Assembly (NCBI GenBank): GCA_019241095.1
Contig: JAFAXJ010000497.1
Coordinates: 1-5,668 of the forward strand
Direction of reading: 5' to 3'
Origin: Verrucomicrobiota bacterium
Lineage (GTDB): Bacteria > Verrucomicrobiota > Verrucomicrobiia > Chthoniobacterales > JAFAMB01
Length of the DNA: 5,668 bases
Shown: positions 1-5,242 of the stretch, piece by piece
Layout of the letters: each line of letters begins with the position of its first letter
Numbering within the stretch: the first letter of the stretch is position 1
The notes under the pieces: model-generated
Databases searched by the model: none
The model's input: the letters and a program-made list of their open reading frames with translations, nothing else
Told to the model about the DNA's origin: nothing
Translations under genes and position numbers: made by a program

Positions 1-300
1 TCTGATGTCTGCCGAATGTATCTGTGTCATGCCCGAAGCTGCGTCTTCCTGGATTACCTGAACGATCGCTCCTTCAATAAGGTAGTAGGCTCGTAGTTGT
101 TCAGTCATTTGCAGCTCCGCCCCGTCTGTGCGGTGCTTAGTTATTCGCCGCAGATCGTCTTTAGAGATACAACCATATGGGCCATCGACGGCAACCCAGC
201 GATAACCTTTTGCGGCAAGCGTCTCGTAATTCTTTGCTGGAACAGTTGAGGTGAAGAGAACGGCGACGGCCGCTAATGACAGTAGCAATGTTCTTGTCAT
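1..300 (-). CDS. Small exported protein of unknown function, 3' end cut by window edge
   Basis: The reading frame opens with ATG at 298-300 and stays open for 100 codons to the window edge, so only the N-terminal part is seen. A Shine-Dalgarno-like AAAGGGA at 305-311 lies 4 bases before the ATG and fixes this start. Residues 1-22 form a Sec signal peptide: MTRT, a hydrophobic core LLLSLAAVAVLF, then a likely cleavage site at TVPA before KNYETL. The mature part carries a GYRWVAVDGPYGC motif, one early cysteine, and a stretch beginning YYLIEGAIVQV that looks like a beta strand. I do not recognise a named family; small exported proteins of this look are common in Rhizobiales (inference from memory). 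It is divergent from the TPR gene at 707. Function unknown; the gene itself is well supported by start, ribosome site and signal peptide. Confidence 0.75.
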   Translation of the reverse strand, partial: MTRTLLLSLAAVAVLFTSTVPAKNYETLAAKGYRWVAVDGPYGCISKDDLRRITKHRTDGAELQMTEQLRAYYLIEGAIVQVIQEDAASGMTQIHSADIR

Positions 301-706
301 ACATTCCCTTTCTATCTCTTTCGCATAGAACGTCGCCTTCCTTGGTTTACCGATTTGATCTAAGCAGAGGAAATTTATTTTCATACGAATTCACTCTAAC
401 AAACTGTAATTGACTTCTCTTTATTCCCCACTCAAGAAACCTGCACATACCTTCTCCCCGGCCGGTCGCCGGTCCTTGTTGGTAAGCTCCGCGTCCTATT
501 ATAAAACCTCATCCTGTCTGTTCCGGCATTATCTGCTGGCTTCTGCTCTAAACGATGCACAACGATGAATCTCCGGAATAAAGACTGCCTGCATCAGGTA
601 TACTATTGATAGAAAGAAATTTAACCACCGGCGCACGGGCGATCGAAGATCGGGATATAGCCTTCAGAGTAAGGCGGTTAATAATCAATCCATTGAAACT
701 AAAAGT
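301..706. other. Intergenic region between divergent exported-protein genes
   Basis: About 400 bases with no convincing gene. It separates the minus-strand gene ending at the left edge from the TPR gene starting at 707, so it should hold promoters for both. A GC-rich inverted patch lies near 459-473 (CCGGCCGGTCGCCGG). Two very short ATG frames at 555 and 564 end within 15 codons and look like chance. No tRNA-like or repeat structure was found. Confidence 0.5.
476..505 (+). promoter_or_regulatory. Possible sigma70-type promoter upstream of the TPR gene
   Basis: TTGTTG at 476-481 is followed 18 bases later by TATAAA at 500-505. This is a fair match to the bacterial -35/-10 pair on the strand of the TPR gene. 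It would leave a leader of about 195 bases before the ATG at 707. A second -10-like TATACT at 599-604 is nearer the gene but lacks a good -35. Both calls are by eye only. Confidence 0.25.
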
Positions 707-1237
707 ATGAAAAGCATTCTATCTGACTCAGCATTCCTGGTTGTAAACCGCTGTATAGGCTTTGGTATCTTAATAGCGCTTTCAGCTATGCCGGCTATCG
801 GAGCAGGAAGTGCAAAGCAGACCGTACCAGGCGGAGGTGATCAATCGATCAAGGTTTACAACCAAGGTATCGATTTGATGATAGCAAAGAGATTCCCGGA
901 AGCACAGGCAAAATTTGAACAAGCCATAAGGGATAATCCAAGGTTCGCAGAAGCGCACAATAACTTGGGCTATACTTTGAGGAAACAGGGAGCAGCACAC
1001 TTCCACAAATCGCTCGAGCAGTACAACACGGCACTCGAGCTCAAACCGAGCTTGGCAGAAGCTTATATGTATCGGGGTGTGCTTTATACCGAAATGGGAC
1101 GGAAGACTGATGCTCAGGCTGATCTTGCGACGCTTGAAAAAATAGATCCAAAGTTGGCAGGCGAACTGGCACAGGTAATGAGGACCGGTAAGGAAGAGGA
1201 ACAGGTTTACGGACTATCGACCAAAGTAAAAGAATAA
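707..1237 (+). CDS. Exported TPR-repeat protein, 176 aa
   Basis: Residues 1-34 look like a signal peptide: a longer N-region with Lys2 and Arg15, a hydrophobic core GFGILIALSAM, then AIGAG as the likely cleavage region. The protein is therefore predicted to be periplasmic. Residues 48-81, 82-115 and about 116-148 are three tandem tetratricopeptide units with the usual small and aromatic pattern, for example YNQGIDLMIAKRFPEA, AEAHNNLGYTLRKQG and AEAYMYRGVLYTEMGR. TPR arrays bind partner proteins or peptides; the partner here is unknown. The tail (150-176) is charged and probably flexible. The ATG at 707 has no good ribosome site (the nearest AAGG at 671 is too far), but it gives a sensible signal peptide, so it is preferred over the ATG at codon 28. 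The end (DAQADLATLEKIDP) resembles that of the TPR pseudogene at 3256, so the two may be distant paralogues. Confidence 0.8.
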   Translation: MKSILSDSAFLVVNRCIGFGILIALSAMPAIGAGSAKQTVPGGGDQSIKVYNQGIDLMIAKRFPEAQAKFEQAIRDNPRFAEAHNNLGYTLRKQGAAHFHKSLEQYNTALELKPSLAEAYMYRGVLYTEMGRKTDAQADLATLEKIDPKLAGELAQVMRTGKEEEQVYGLSTKVKE

Positions 1238-1254
1238 CCTGCAGCCTAACCAGG

Positions 1255-1530
1255 TTGACGCTTTTTCCTATTGCGCGGGGTCTCTCTTTTACCTGGACAC
1301 ACGAGGCTGCGGCCGCGGCTCTTCCCTTGTTGATTGGTCATCTCTTCTATGGCACGATCACTGCCATTGTCTTCGTTGCGTTAGAGCAACGCCATCGGGA
1401 CTGGATGTCAGTAGACCCGCGTTTCGAGGCGAGGCTCGTGCGCCTGCGCCGACCTAAAGGCACAGCAGCTCCAGCGCTCTGGTTGTTCGCCGTAGGTCTC
1501 GGAGTGCTGCTTCAAATCATTCTTAGCTGA
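1255..1530 (+). CDS. Short two-helix membrane protein, possibly the C-terminal remnant of a larger one
   Basis: A 91-codon frame that can open at TTG 1255, 17 bases after the TPR stop, and ends at TGA 1528-1530. It has two hydrophobic stretches, about residues 19-43 (AALPLLIGHLFYGTITA and on) and 72-90 (APALWLFAVGLGVLLQIIL). An Arg-rich loop joins them (RFEARLVRLRRPKG), which should lie in the cytoplasm. There is no Shine-Dalgarno before the TTG, and the frame is also open further upstream, overlapping the TPR gene. The sequence starts abruptly with a helix-rich, coding-like composition, which suggests that an upstream part has been lost. I do not recognise the family. It could be a real small inner-membrane protein coupled to the TPR gene, or a truncated relic; the missing ribosome site favours the relic. 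Confidence 0.4.
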   Translation: MTLFPIARGLSFTWTHEAAAAALPLLIGHLFYGTITAIVFVALEQRHRDWMSVDPRFEARLVRLRRPKGTAAPALWLFAVGLGVLLQIILS

Positions 1531-1582
1531 TTTGGTGGTTTTCGGGTCATAGTCTTGGACTCCTCTTGCGCGCTTGTTTTCG

Positions 1583-1681
1583 CTATTCATCACCTAGAGT
1601 CCCCGTGATGGCATATTTGGTTACCGCATTTTGTAGAAGCCCCGCAACGCCCCTTAGAGCCGGAACATCAATTTTTCTCTA
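1583..1681 (-). pseudogene. Possible C-terminal relic of an unrecognised protein
   Basis: Read on the minus strand, a stretch of about 30 codons ends at TAG (1583-1585) and reads IDVPALRGVAGLLQ, then NAVTKYAITGTLGDE. Its composition is protein-like and unlike the random frames around it, but an in-frame TAG lies just upstream, so only a short piece remains. About 30 bases past its stop, a strong ribosome site AGAGGAG (1561-1567) precedes an ATG at 1548-1550 by 10 bases. That frame (MTRKPP) closes after 12 codons, at the end of the membrane ORF. Together these could be the end of one gene and the cut-off start of the next in a lost minus-strand operon. Weak; no family recognised. Confidence 0.2.
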
Positions 1682-1736
1682 AGTGAAGGGAGGCGAGTAA
1701 GAGATCAGTTTAACTCTGGAGCGGACGAAACTCCCG

Positions 1737-1865
1737 ATTCAATCCGGCGCCATCGGCAAAGGCTCCCAAGCCCCATCTAGATCAATGTTGGGGGCGGAGC
1801 TGTCCAAGCAGACGACCTACCTCAGACAGAGTCTCACGCAGTTTTGGAGGACAGCCCAAGCCCGC
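1737..1865 (+). pseudogene. Possible relic of a methyl-accepting chemotaxis protein C-terminus
   Basis: In this frame the translation contains SMLGAELSKQTTYLRQ, then SLTQFWRTAQA. Alphaproteobacterial chemoreceptors typically end with a pattern of the type S.vL.AA.eLs.qs..L...V..Fl..vRaa, and the match in spacing is suggestive: the leucine-serine pair, the LR about ten residues on, and the final F near the end. No start, ribosome site or signalling-domain core (the highly conserved hairpin tip) is present, and the frame then continues into unrelated-looking sequence up to TAA 1923-1925. If real, it is only the last 35-40 residues of a receptor of several hundred. Chance similarity is possible. 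Confidence 0.25.
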
Positions 1866-2169
1866 AACCTGGCCTGCTTGAGTCTTCCAGCTCATCAAGC
1901 AAATCCTAGACAACTTGAGGCGTAATCCGCAGCACTGTTTATATTTTCTTACGACGGACGAACGTTGTATCAAGCTGAATACAGATGGACAAAGTAGCCG
2001 AGCCATTTCGATTGGCAACAGTATCGCAACCCGGTTATTATTGCTGAGGCCTGGGCACCATCCTAGTTCAGGCGCCGATGTCAAATTGATTACGCGCTTG
2101 TATTTTATGAAATCGAAATGTAATAGTTGCACTCATAACTGAAGAGGGGTGGCAGATGCACGGGGGAAA

Positions 2170-2177
2170 AACCGGTT
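2170..2177. promoter_or_regulatory. Perfect 8-bp palindrome AACCGGTT in the antitoxin leader, candidate Xre operator
   Basis: AACCGGTT overlaps a second palindrome, GTTAAC (2175-2180), just before the antitoxin ribosome site. Xre-type antitoxins usually repress their own operon by binding inverted repeats near the promoter, so this is a reasonable operator candidate. A looser inverted repeat, AGTT...AACT, lies at 2125-2140. The function is inferred from position only. Confidence 0.25.
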
Positions 2178-2196
2178 AACAAGGAAGACAAATTCA

Positions 2197-2535
2197 ATGT
2201 CGAGTGCAGTGGCAAAAATTCTGAGTCAAATTCGGGAGGAAGGTGGCTTACAGGGCAAAGACATAGCAAACATTGTTGACACTTCACCGGCGACCGTGTC
2301 GCGATGGTCAAGCGGTCAAGCTTGTCCAAGTATCCACACGCAGACGATCATCGCGGAGCTGCGTTATATCGTCACTCGATTGTCTGACTTCTATGCCCCG
2401 GAGGAGATTCGCATCTGGCTTTTTACGAAACATCCGTTGCTTGGCCACGAACGTGCTATTGATTTGATCAATGCGGGTAAGGCTGAGGATGTTTTGGCCG
2501 TCATTGAACGTCTAGACGCGGAAGCTTACCTCTAA
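2197..2535 (+). CDS. Xre/MbcA/ParS-type antitoxin of an Xre-RES toxin-antitoxin pair, 112 aa
   Basis: The product is the antitoxin that binds and blocks the RES toxin encoded next to it, and it normally also represses the operon. Residues about 18-37 form a helix-turn-helix (LQGKDIANIV, then TSPATVSRW with the recognition helix). Residues about 66-112 match the DUF2384/MbcA-ParS toxin-binding domain: YAPEEIRIWLFTKHPLLG, then RAIDLINAGKAEDVL, ending in a short tail RLDAEAYL. This C-terminal tail is the part that plugs the toxin active site in known complexes. The ATG at 2197 is chosen because AAGGAAG at 2181-2187 lies 9 bases upstream. A longer frame from GTG 2149 adds a charged 16-residue leader without a well-spaced ribosome site and would run through the palindrome. 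The length is slightly short for the family but complete. Confidence 0.9.
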   Translation: MSSAVAKILSQIREEGGLQGKDIANIVDTSPATVSRWSSGQACPSIHTQTIIAELRYIVTRLSDFYAPEEIRIWLFTKHPLLGHERAIDLINAGKAEDVLAVIERLDAEAYL

Positions 2536-2539
2536 AACA

Positions 2540-3091
2540 GTGAGACGGATCCGTGATCCGGTCCTGTTGGACGCTGTTGACGCATATCTCCGTGAGTCTT
2601 TCGACGGCGTTGTTTGGCGTATCGTCCGTGAAGGGAGAGATCCGCTTCTGGCGTCTCGAGCGGGGGGCCGATGGTTCTTCCCAGACACTTTTGATGTTCT
2701 TTACGCGTCCTTTGAGGCGGACGGAGCCAAAGCCGAAGTTTTCTTCCATCTCAATCAGCAGCCTGTTTTCCCCTCAAAACTTGTTTCCAAACTATATCGA
2801 TTGGAAGTTCGTACAAAAAAGACGCTGCGATTTGCAGACATCCGTGCCCTCCAACCTTTGGGTATCGATCTAAACAGATTCGCCGATGTGCTTTATAGCC
2901 CAACGCAGGCCATAGGGGACGCTGCTTTTTTTCTAGGTTGCGATGGGATTATTGTGCCGAGCGCTAGATGGGACTGCCTTAATCTTGTTCTTTTCACCGA
3001 GCACCTTGAGCCAGGCATGCTGAGAGCGCAAAAAACACAGACTGTGGACTGGCAAACTTTTCGAGCCAAAACAAAACACGCAGGGCGCTGA
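2540..3091 (+). CDS. RES-domain toxin (NAD+-degrading type), 183 aa
   Basis: RES toxins are cytoplasmic enzymes that destroy NAD+ (NAD+ phosphorylase or glycohydrolase in the characterised members), stopping growth unless the Xre partner is bound. The family signature residues are visible: Arg27 in WRIVR, the loop SRAGGRWFFP at about 39-48, Tyr55 in VLYASFE, Glu66 in KAEVFFHL, and Ser141 in IIVPSAR. So the R-E-S set and the aromatic residue that shapes the NAD pocket appear intact. Translation starts at GTG 2540, 4 bases after the antitoxin stop, with no ribosome site of its own. This suggests coupling, with less toxin made than antitoxin. The length is typical and there is no frame break, so the toxin looks active, which contrasts with the broken genes downstream. 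The nearest characterised relative type is MbcT/ParT; the exact chemistry is inferred. Confidence 0.9.
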   Translation: MRRIRDPVLLDAVDAYLRESFDGVVWRIVREGRDPLLASRAGGRWFFPDTFDVLYASFEADGAKAEVFFHLNQQPVFPSKLVSKLYRLEVRTKKTLRFADIRALQPLGIDLNRFADVLYSPTQAIGDAAFFLGCDGIIVPSARWDCLNLVLFTEHLEPGMLRAQKTQTVDWQTFRAKTKHAGR

Positions 3092-3255
3092 GTCATTGCA
3101 CAATGGAAATCTTTCTGGTCGGCTCAGAAGAACGGTGGGGTGGCCAGAAAATCACCAATTTGTAGCAACTCACCGAGACATCGCGCGCCGCCCGGCCCGA
3201 TTGCGGATTTTCCCGCAACAGGCTTCCCTAATCTTTGAAGATTTGAGGGCGGTAG

Positions 3256-3720
3256 AAGGATGAGGCGCTCAGCGATTATAATGAGGCAATAAGGTTCAAG
3301 CCGAATTATTCAGAAGCCTTCAACCAACGCGGGCTGGTCTATTTCAACCGCGGAAAAATGGACGAAGCTTTGGTCGACTATAACGAAGCCATTCGGCTAA
3401 CCGGAATTTTGCACAAGCTTTCTACAATCGCGGTAATCTCTATGCTAACCGCGGAAGAATCGACGAGGCGCTCAGCGACTACAACGAAGCCATTCGGCTC
3501 AACCCGAATTTTGCAGACGCCTTCAACAACCGCCGTGGTTTGTCTATTATAGCCGCGGAAGAATAAAGGAAGCGCTCAACGACTATAACGATGCTATCCG
3601 GATAAACCCTAATCTCTCCGTCGCTTACCAAAATCGAGCAGCCGTCTACACTCGTTTGGGAGACCACAAAAAGGCCGAAGCCACGTTGCGACCGCGAAGC
3701 GGCTTAAGGCAAGCCAGTAA
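3256..3720 (+). pseudogene. Frameshifted TPR-repeat protein, C-terminal part
   Basis: Five 34-codon TPR units can be read, of the type EALSDYNEAIRL-NPNFADAFNNRG, but in shifting frames. The first two units read in one frame from just after a TAG at 3253-3255. A one-base loss near 3395-3405 (CGGCTAACCGG where CGGCTCAACCCG is expected) moves the reading. A second lesion near 3531-3547 has a net gain of two bases. A third, a one-base loss near 3683, brings the reading back to the first frame. It then ends naturally as DVATAKRLKASQ with TAA at 3718-3720. The 5' end is missing: sequence before 3256 gives no convincing TPR match, and no start is seen. An intact parent would have been a protein-interaction TPR protein, perhaps exported like the gene at 707. 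Frames of 60-70 codons inside this segment are not real genes. Confidence 0.8.
3262..3673 (+). repeat. Tandem 102-bp (34-codon) TPR-coding repeat, about four periods
   Basis: The equivalent repeat position (the codon before Ala in EAL or KAE) falls at 3262, 3364, 3465, 3569 and 3671. The spacings are 102, 101, 104 and 102 bases. The block containing CGCGGAAGAAT and ACGAAGCCATTCGGCT recurs with few changes, which shows recent duplication of units. The two off-period spacings are the first two frameshift lesions. Confidence 0.8.
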
Positions 3721-3768
3721 TAAATTCTGCGATTTGAGGACAACACCAACTTGAGCTGACCTTGCTTA

Positions 3769-3983
3769 CTAGGCAATCCCCAATCTCCCCTCAGCTGCGT
3801 GATATTGCTCACGACTACGGGCATACGAGGATTGATCTGGGCGACGAGCTCATCAGGCTCGCCTGTGATAGTCGTGCGAGTGCGCACCCATTCTCCGGAT
3901 TCGGGATCTTTCCAGTTTTCGCAGAGTCCGGAAAAGGTTACCGGACGGCCGTCTTTCATGGCGATCGGAAGTAATGGAGGGTT
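3769..3983 (-). pseudogene. Remnant of a SOS-response-associated (SRAP/YedK-type) peptidase
   Basis: SRAP proteins crosslink to abasic sites in single-stranded DNA through Cys2. This fragment reads, from an in-frame TAG at 3984-3986, IAMKDGRPVTFSGL, ENWKDPESGEWVRT, EPDELVAQI and RMPVVV. After a frame change near 3811-3815 it continues EQYHAA and ends at TAG 3769-3771. These match the second half of the SRAP domain (typical forms: AFAGLWE.W, TEPNELVA.IHDRMPVIL, then the ..W.L.. motif). The N-terminal half with the catalytic Cys2, Asn and Glu is absent. The usual catalytic His of the IH.RMP motif is Asn (INPRMP), and the Trp of GLWE is Cys. About 70 of roughly 220 residues remain, so it cannot be active. 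It converges on the TPR pseudogene, with about 50 bases between the two stops. Confidence 0.75.
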
Positions 3984-4007
3984 CTAATAGAATGATCATC
4001 TGACTCG

Positions 4008-5021
4008 CTATTCCGTGACGAGTAAGTAGCACAGGTCGCCCTGCTTCGAGACTAGTCGATAGCCATTCGCGGAAAGAAATCGGCAAAACTGTTTAAGCTC
4101 GGAGTCATGTTCGCCTTGCCACGTCTCGGGTTCAAAGAACAGCGTGCGAACGCGTTTGTTTTCAAAGATCTCCTGGGCGCCGCTTAGGATTCGAATATCA
4201 TGTCCTTCAGCATCGCATTTGAGAATTTCAACCACTCCGACTTCGTTTTTCTCTAATATGTCGCAAAGCGTCAGCATCTTCACTCGTTGACCGTGAGTTG
4301 CATCCGGGTAGATCCTCGAAAGCATTGGATACTCAGGATCGTAACTCATACTTACTTCTCCAGCCTGCTCACCGAGGCAACAACGCACTGTTTTGACCTT
4401 ATTTCCAAAGCGACAAAGATTTGCCGTCAGAAGCTCGTAATTCTGCAGTATCGGTTCGATGGCCAGAACGCGGGTATTGGGCTTTGAGAGCCACAGGACT
4501 GAAAAGTACCCAAAGTTTGCTCCGATATCGACGAACGTTCCTCGCTGTTTGCTACTGAGCAGTCTCGTTGTCATATCCGGCTGACACAACCCAGTAAGGG
4601 CAAACAATTTTGAAAGCGGACAGTGTGGGTTTAAGCGGAACACAAAACTACGTCGCCATCGCGGTCGACGGGAAGCATAGGCCGCCATTGTCGTGGCGCT
4701 TGTAGGAAATTTCTCAATCAGAAGGGATGCGATAGCGGTCGCTTTTCCATACGGCAGCAATGTCAAGAAAGGCTTAGCGAATGTCAAAGTTCGTTCTCTG
4801 AGGATGAAACTGATTGCAGAAACCAGGCAAATCACAACCTGTTCCAAAATGCTTTTAGACTTTCTCGGACTCGATTGCAAAACGGACTGCGGGGCCTCCG
4901 GCTCAGCGCCTTTGAAACACATTAAATACAGCATGATTGTATCTGCGGTAAGAAAAAAGAATGCAACCCAACCAGCGGAGACAAATCCTTTGACCCAGCA
5001 CCATCTAGAGAGGTCAAGCAA
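4008..5021 (-). CDS. FkbM-family SAM-dependent methyltransferase with hydrophobic N-terminus, 337 aa
   Basis: The catalytic domain is clear from about residue 150: the SAM-binding motif FVDIGANFGYFS (163-174), the acidic end of strand 2 in VLAIEP (185-190), NYELLTANL, and the family motif KCDAEGHD (268-275), then FFEPE and a C-terminal NGYRLV strand. FkbM enzymes O-methylate sugars or related small molecules, often in polysaccharide or glycan clusters; the substrate here is unknown. Residues 1-150 are unusual: a hydrophobic segment at 13-34 (WVAFFFLTADTIMLYLM) and another near 62-74, which would tether it to the inner membrane. The only in-frame start before the upstream stop is TTG at 5021, without a ribosome site. 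ATG at 4932-4934 (codon 30) or later codons are alternatives, so the true N-terminus is uncertain. The 5' end overlaps the stop of the LGFP frame. No frame break is seen in the catalytic domain. Confidence 0.75.
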   Translation of the reverse strand: MLDLSRWCWVKGFVSAGWVAFFFLTADTIMLYLMCFKGAEPEAPQSVLQSSPRKSKSILEQVVICLVSAISFILRERTLTFAKPFLTLLPYGKATAIASLLIEKFPTSATTMAAYASRRPRWRRSFVFRLNPHCPLSKLFALTGLCQPDMTTRLLSSKQRGTFVDIGANFGYFSVLWLSKPNTRVLAIEPILQNYELLTANLCRFGNKVKTVRCCLGEQAGEVSMSYDPEYPMLSRIYPDATHGQRVKMLTLCDILEKNEVGVVEILKCDAEGHDIRILSGAQEIFENKRVRTLFFEPETWQGEHDSELKQFCRFLSANGYRLVSKQGDLCYLLVTE

Positions 5022-5242
5022 TTGAAGCGATTTTGATTAAGCTGACGGTCAGGATTCTTGCCTCGCCAAAATCGGGCGAGTAGAAAATCGTCCCATTCAG
5101 AAACTCTTGGTATGATCCGAGCCCGTCAGGCATCGGGGTGGCGTTCGCGAGTACTGCACCAAGTCCCTGCACTCCTCCGGACGCTATCCATTTGACTTCC
5201 GATTGGACTCGATTCATCGACAGCGATAACCGCAACCCTCAT
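5014..5242 (-). pseudogene. Broken small protein with one LGFP-type repeat
   Basis: ATG at 5240-5242 overlaps the TGA of the upstream frame as ATGA and opens MRVAVIAVDESSPIGSQ, which runs out of frame. One base removed from the AAA near 5190 joins it to WIASGGVQGLGAVL. The repeat follows at about 5163-5059: LG, then PMPDGLGSYQEFLNG and TIFYSPDFGEA. This fits the LGFP pattern (LG.P...pDG.GrYq.F..GsIYwSp.tGA), found in cell-wall or extracellular proteins where it may bind glycan. After the repeat comes a short hydrophobic tail (ILTVSLIKIASIA) ending at TGA 5014-5016, 8 bases inside the FkbM frame. There is a single repeat only, so the protein is truncated or minimal. The LGFP match is by eye and fairly good. 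Whether it is a pseudogene or carries a sequencing error cannot be decided here. Confidence 0.5.

Larger units (their letters stand above)
1531..2196. other. Gene-poor stretch with weak protein relics, ending in the toxin-antitoxin leader
   Basis: About 670 bases with no intact gene. Frames of 60-116 codons exist on both strands, but they lack ribosome sites, and their translations look random or rich in rare residues. Two short patches look more protein-like and are listed separately: minus strand 1583-1681 and plus strand 1737-1865. The part from 1926 to 2140 shows nothing I recognise. The last 60 bases are the leader of the Xre-RES operon. Confidence 0.5.

Noticed and set aside
555..608. 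Short upstream ATG frames as leader peptides for the TPR gene
   Set aside because: 8 and 14 codons with no ribosome site or regulatory codon pattern, and no attenuator hairpins follow.
1782..2132. Minus-strand frame of 116 codons
   Set aside because: No ribosome site, and the translation is rich in Cys, Leu and Ser with no motif. It overlaps a possible relic on the other strand and reads like random open frame.
1915..2142. Plus-strand frame of 75 codons before the antitoxin
   Set aside because: Opens with a non-ATG start and no ribosome site, and has no recognisable motif; likely chance.
3113..3149. Inverted repeat TTCTGGTC / GGCCAGAA after the RES toxin as a terminator
   Set aside because: The loop is 21 bases and no T-run follows. 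The nearby TTGCGG/CCGCAA hairpin (3201-3218) also lacks a T-run, so neither is called as a terminator.
3262..3673. The repeated block as a CRISPR array or a DNA-level repeat element
   Set aside because: The period is 34 codons and each unit encodes a TPR helix pair. There are no short direct repeats with unique spacers.
3853..4086. Minus-strand frame of 77 codons across the FkbM 3' end
   Set aside because: It overlaps the FkbM C-terminus and the SRAP relic in another frame, and its translation matches neither family.
4693..5025. Plus-strand frame of 110 codons opposite the FkbM N-terminus
   Set aside because: No ribosome site and no motif; the opposite strand continues into a recognisable FkbM catalytic domain in frame.
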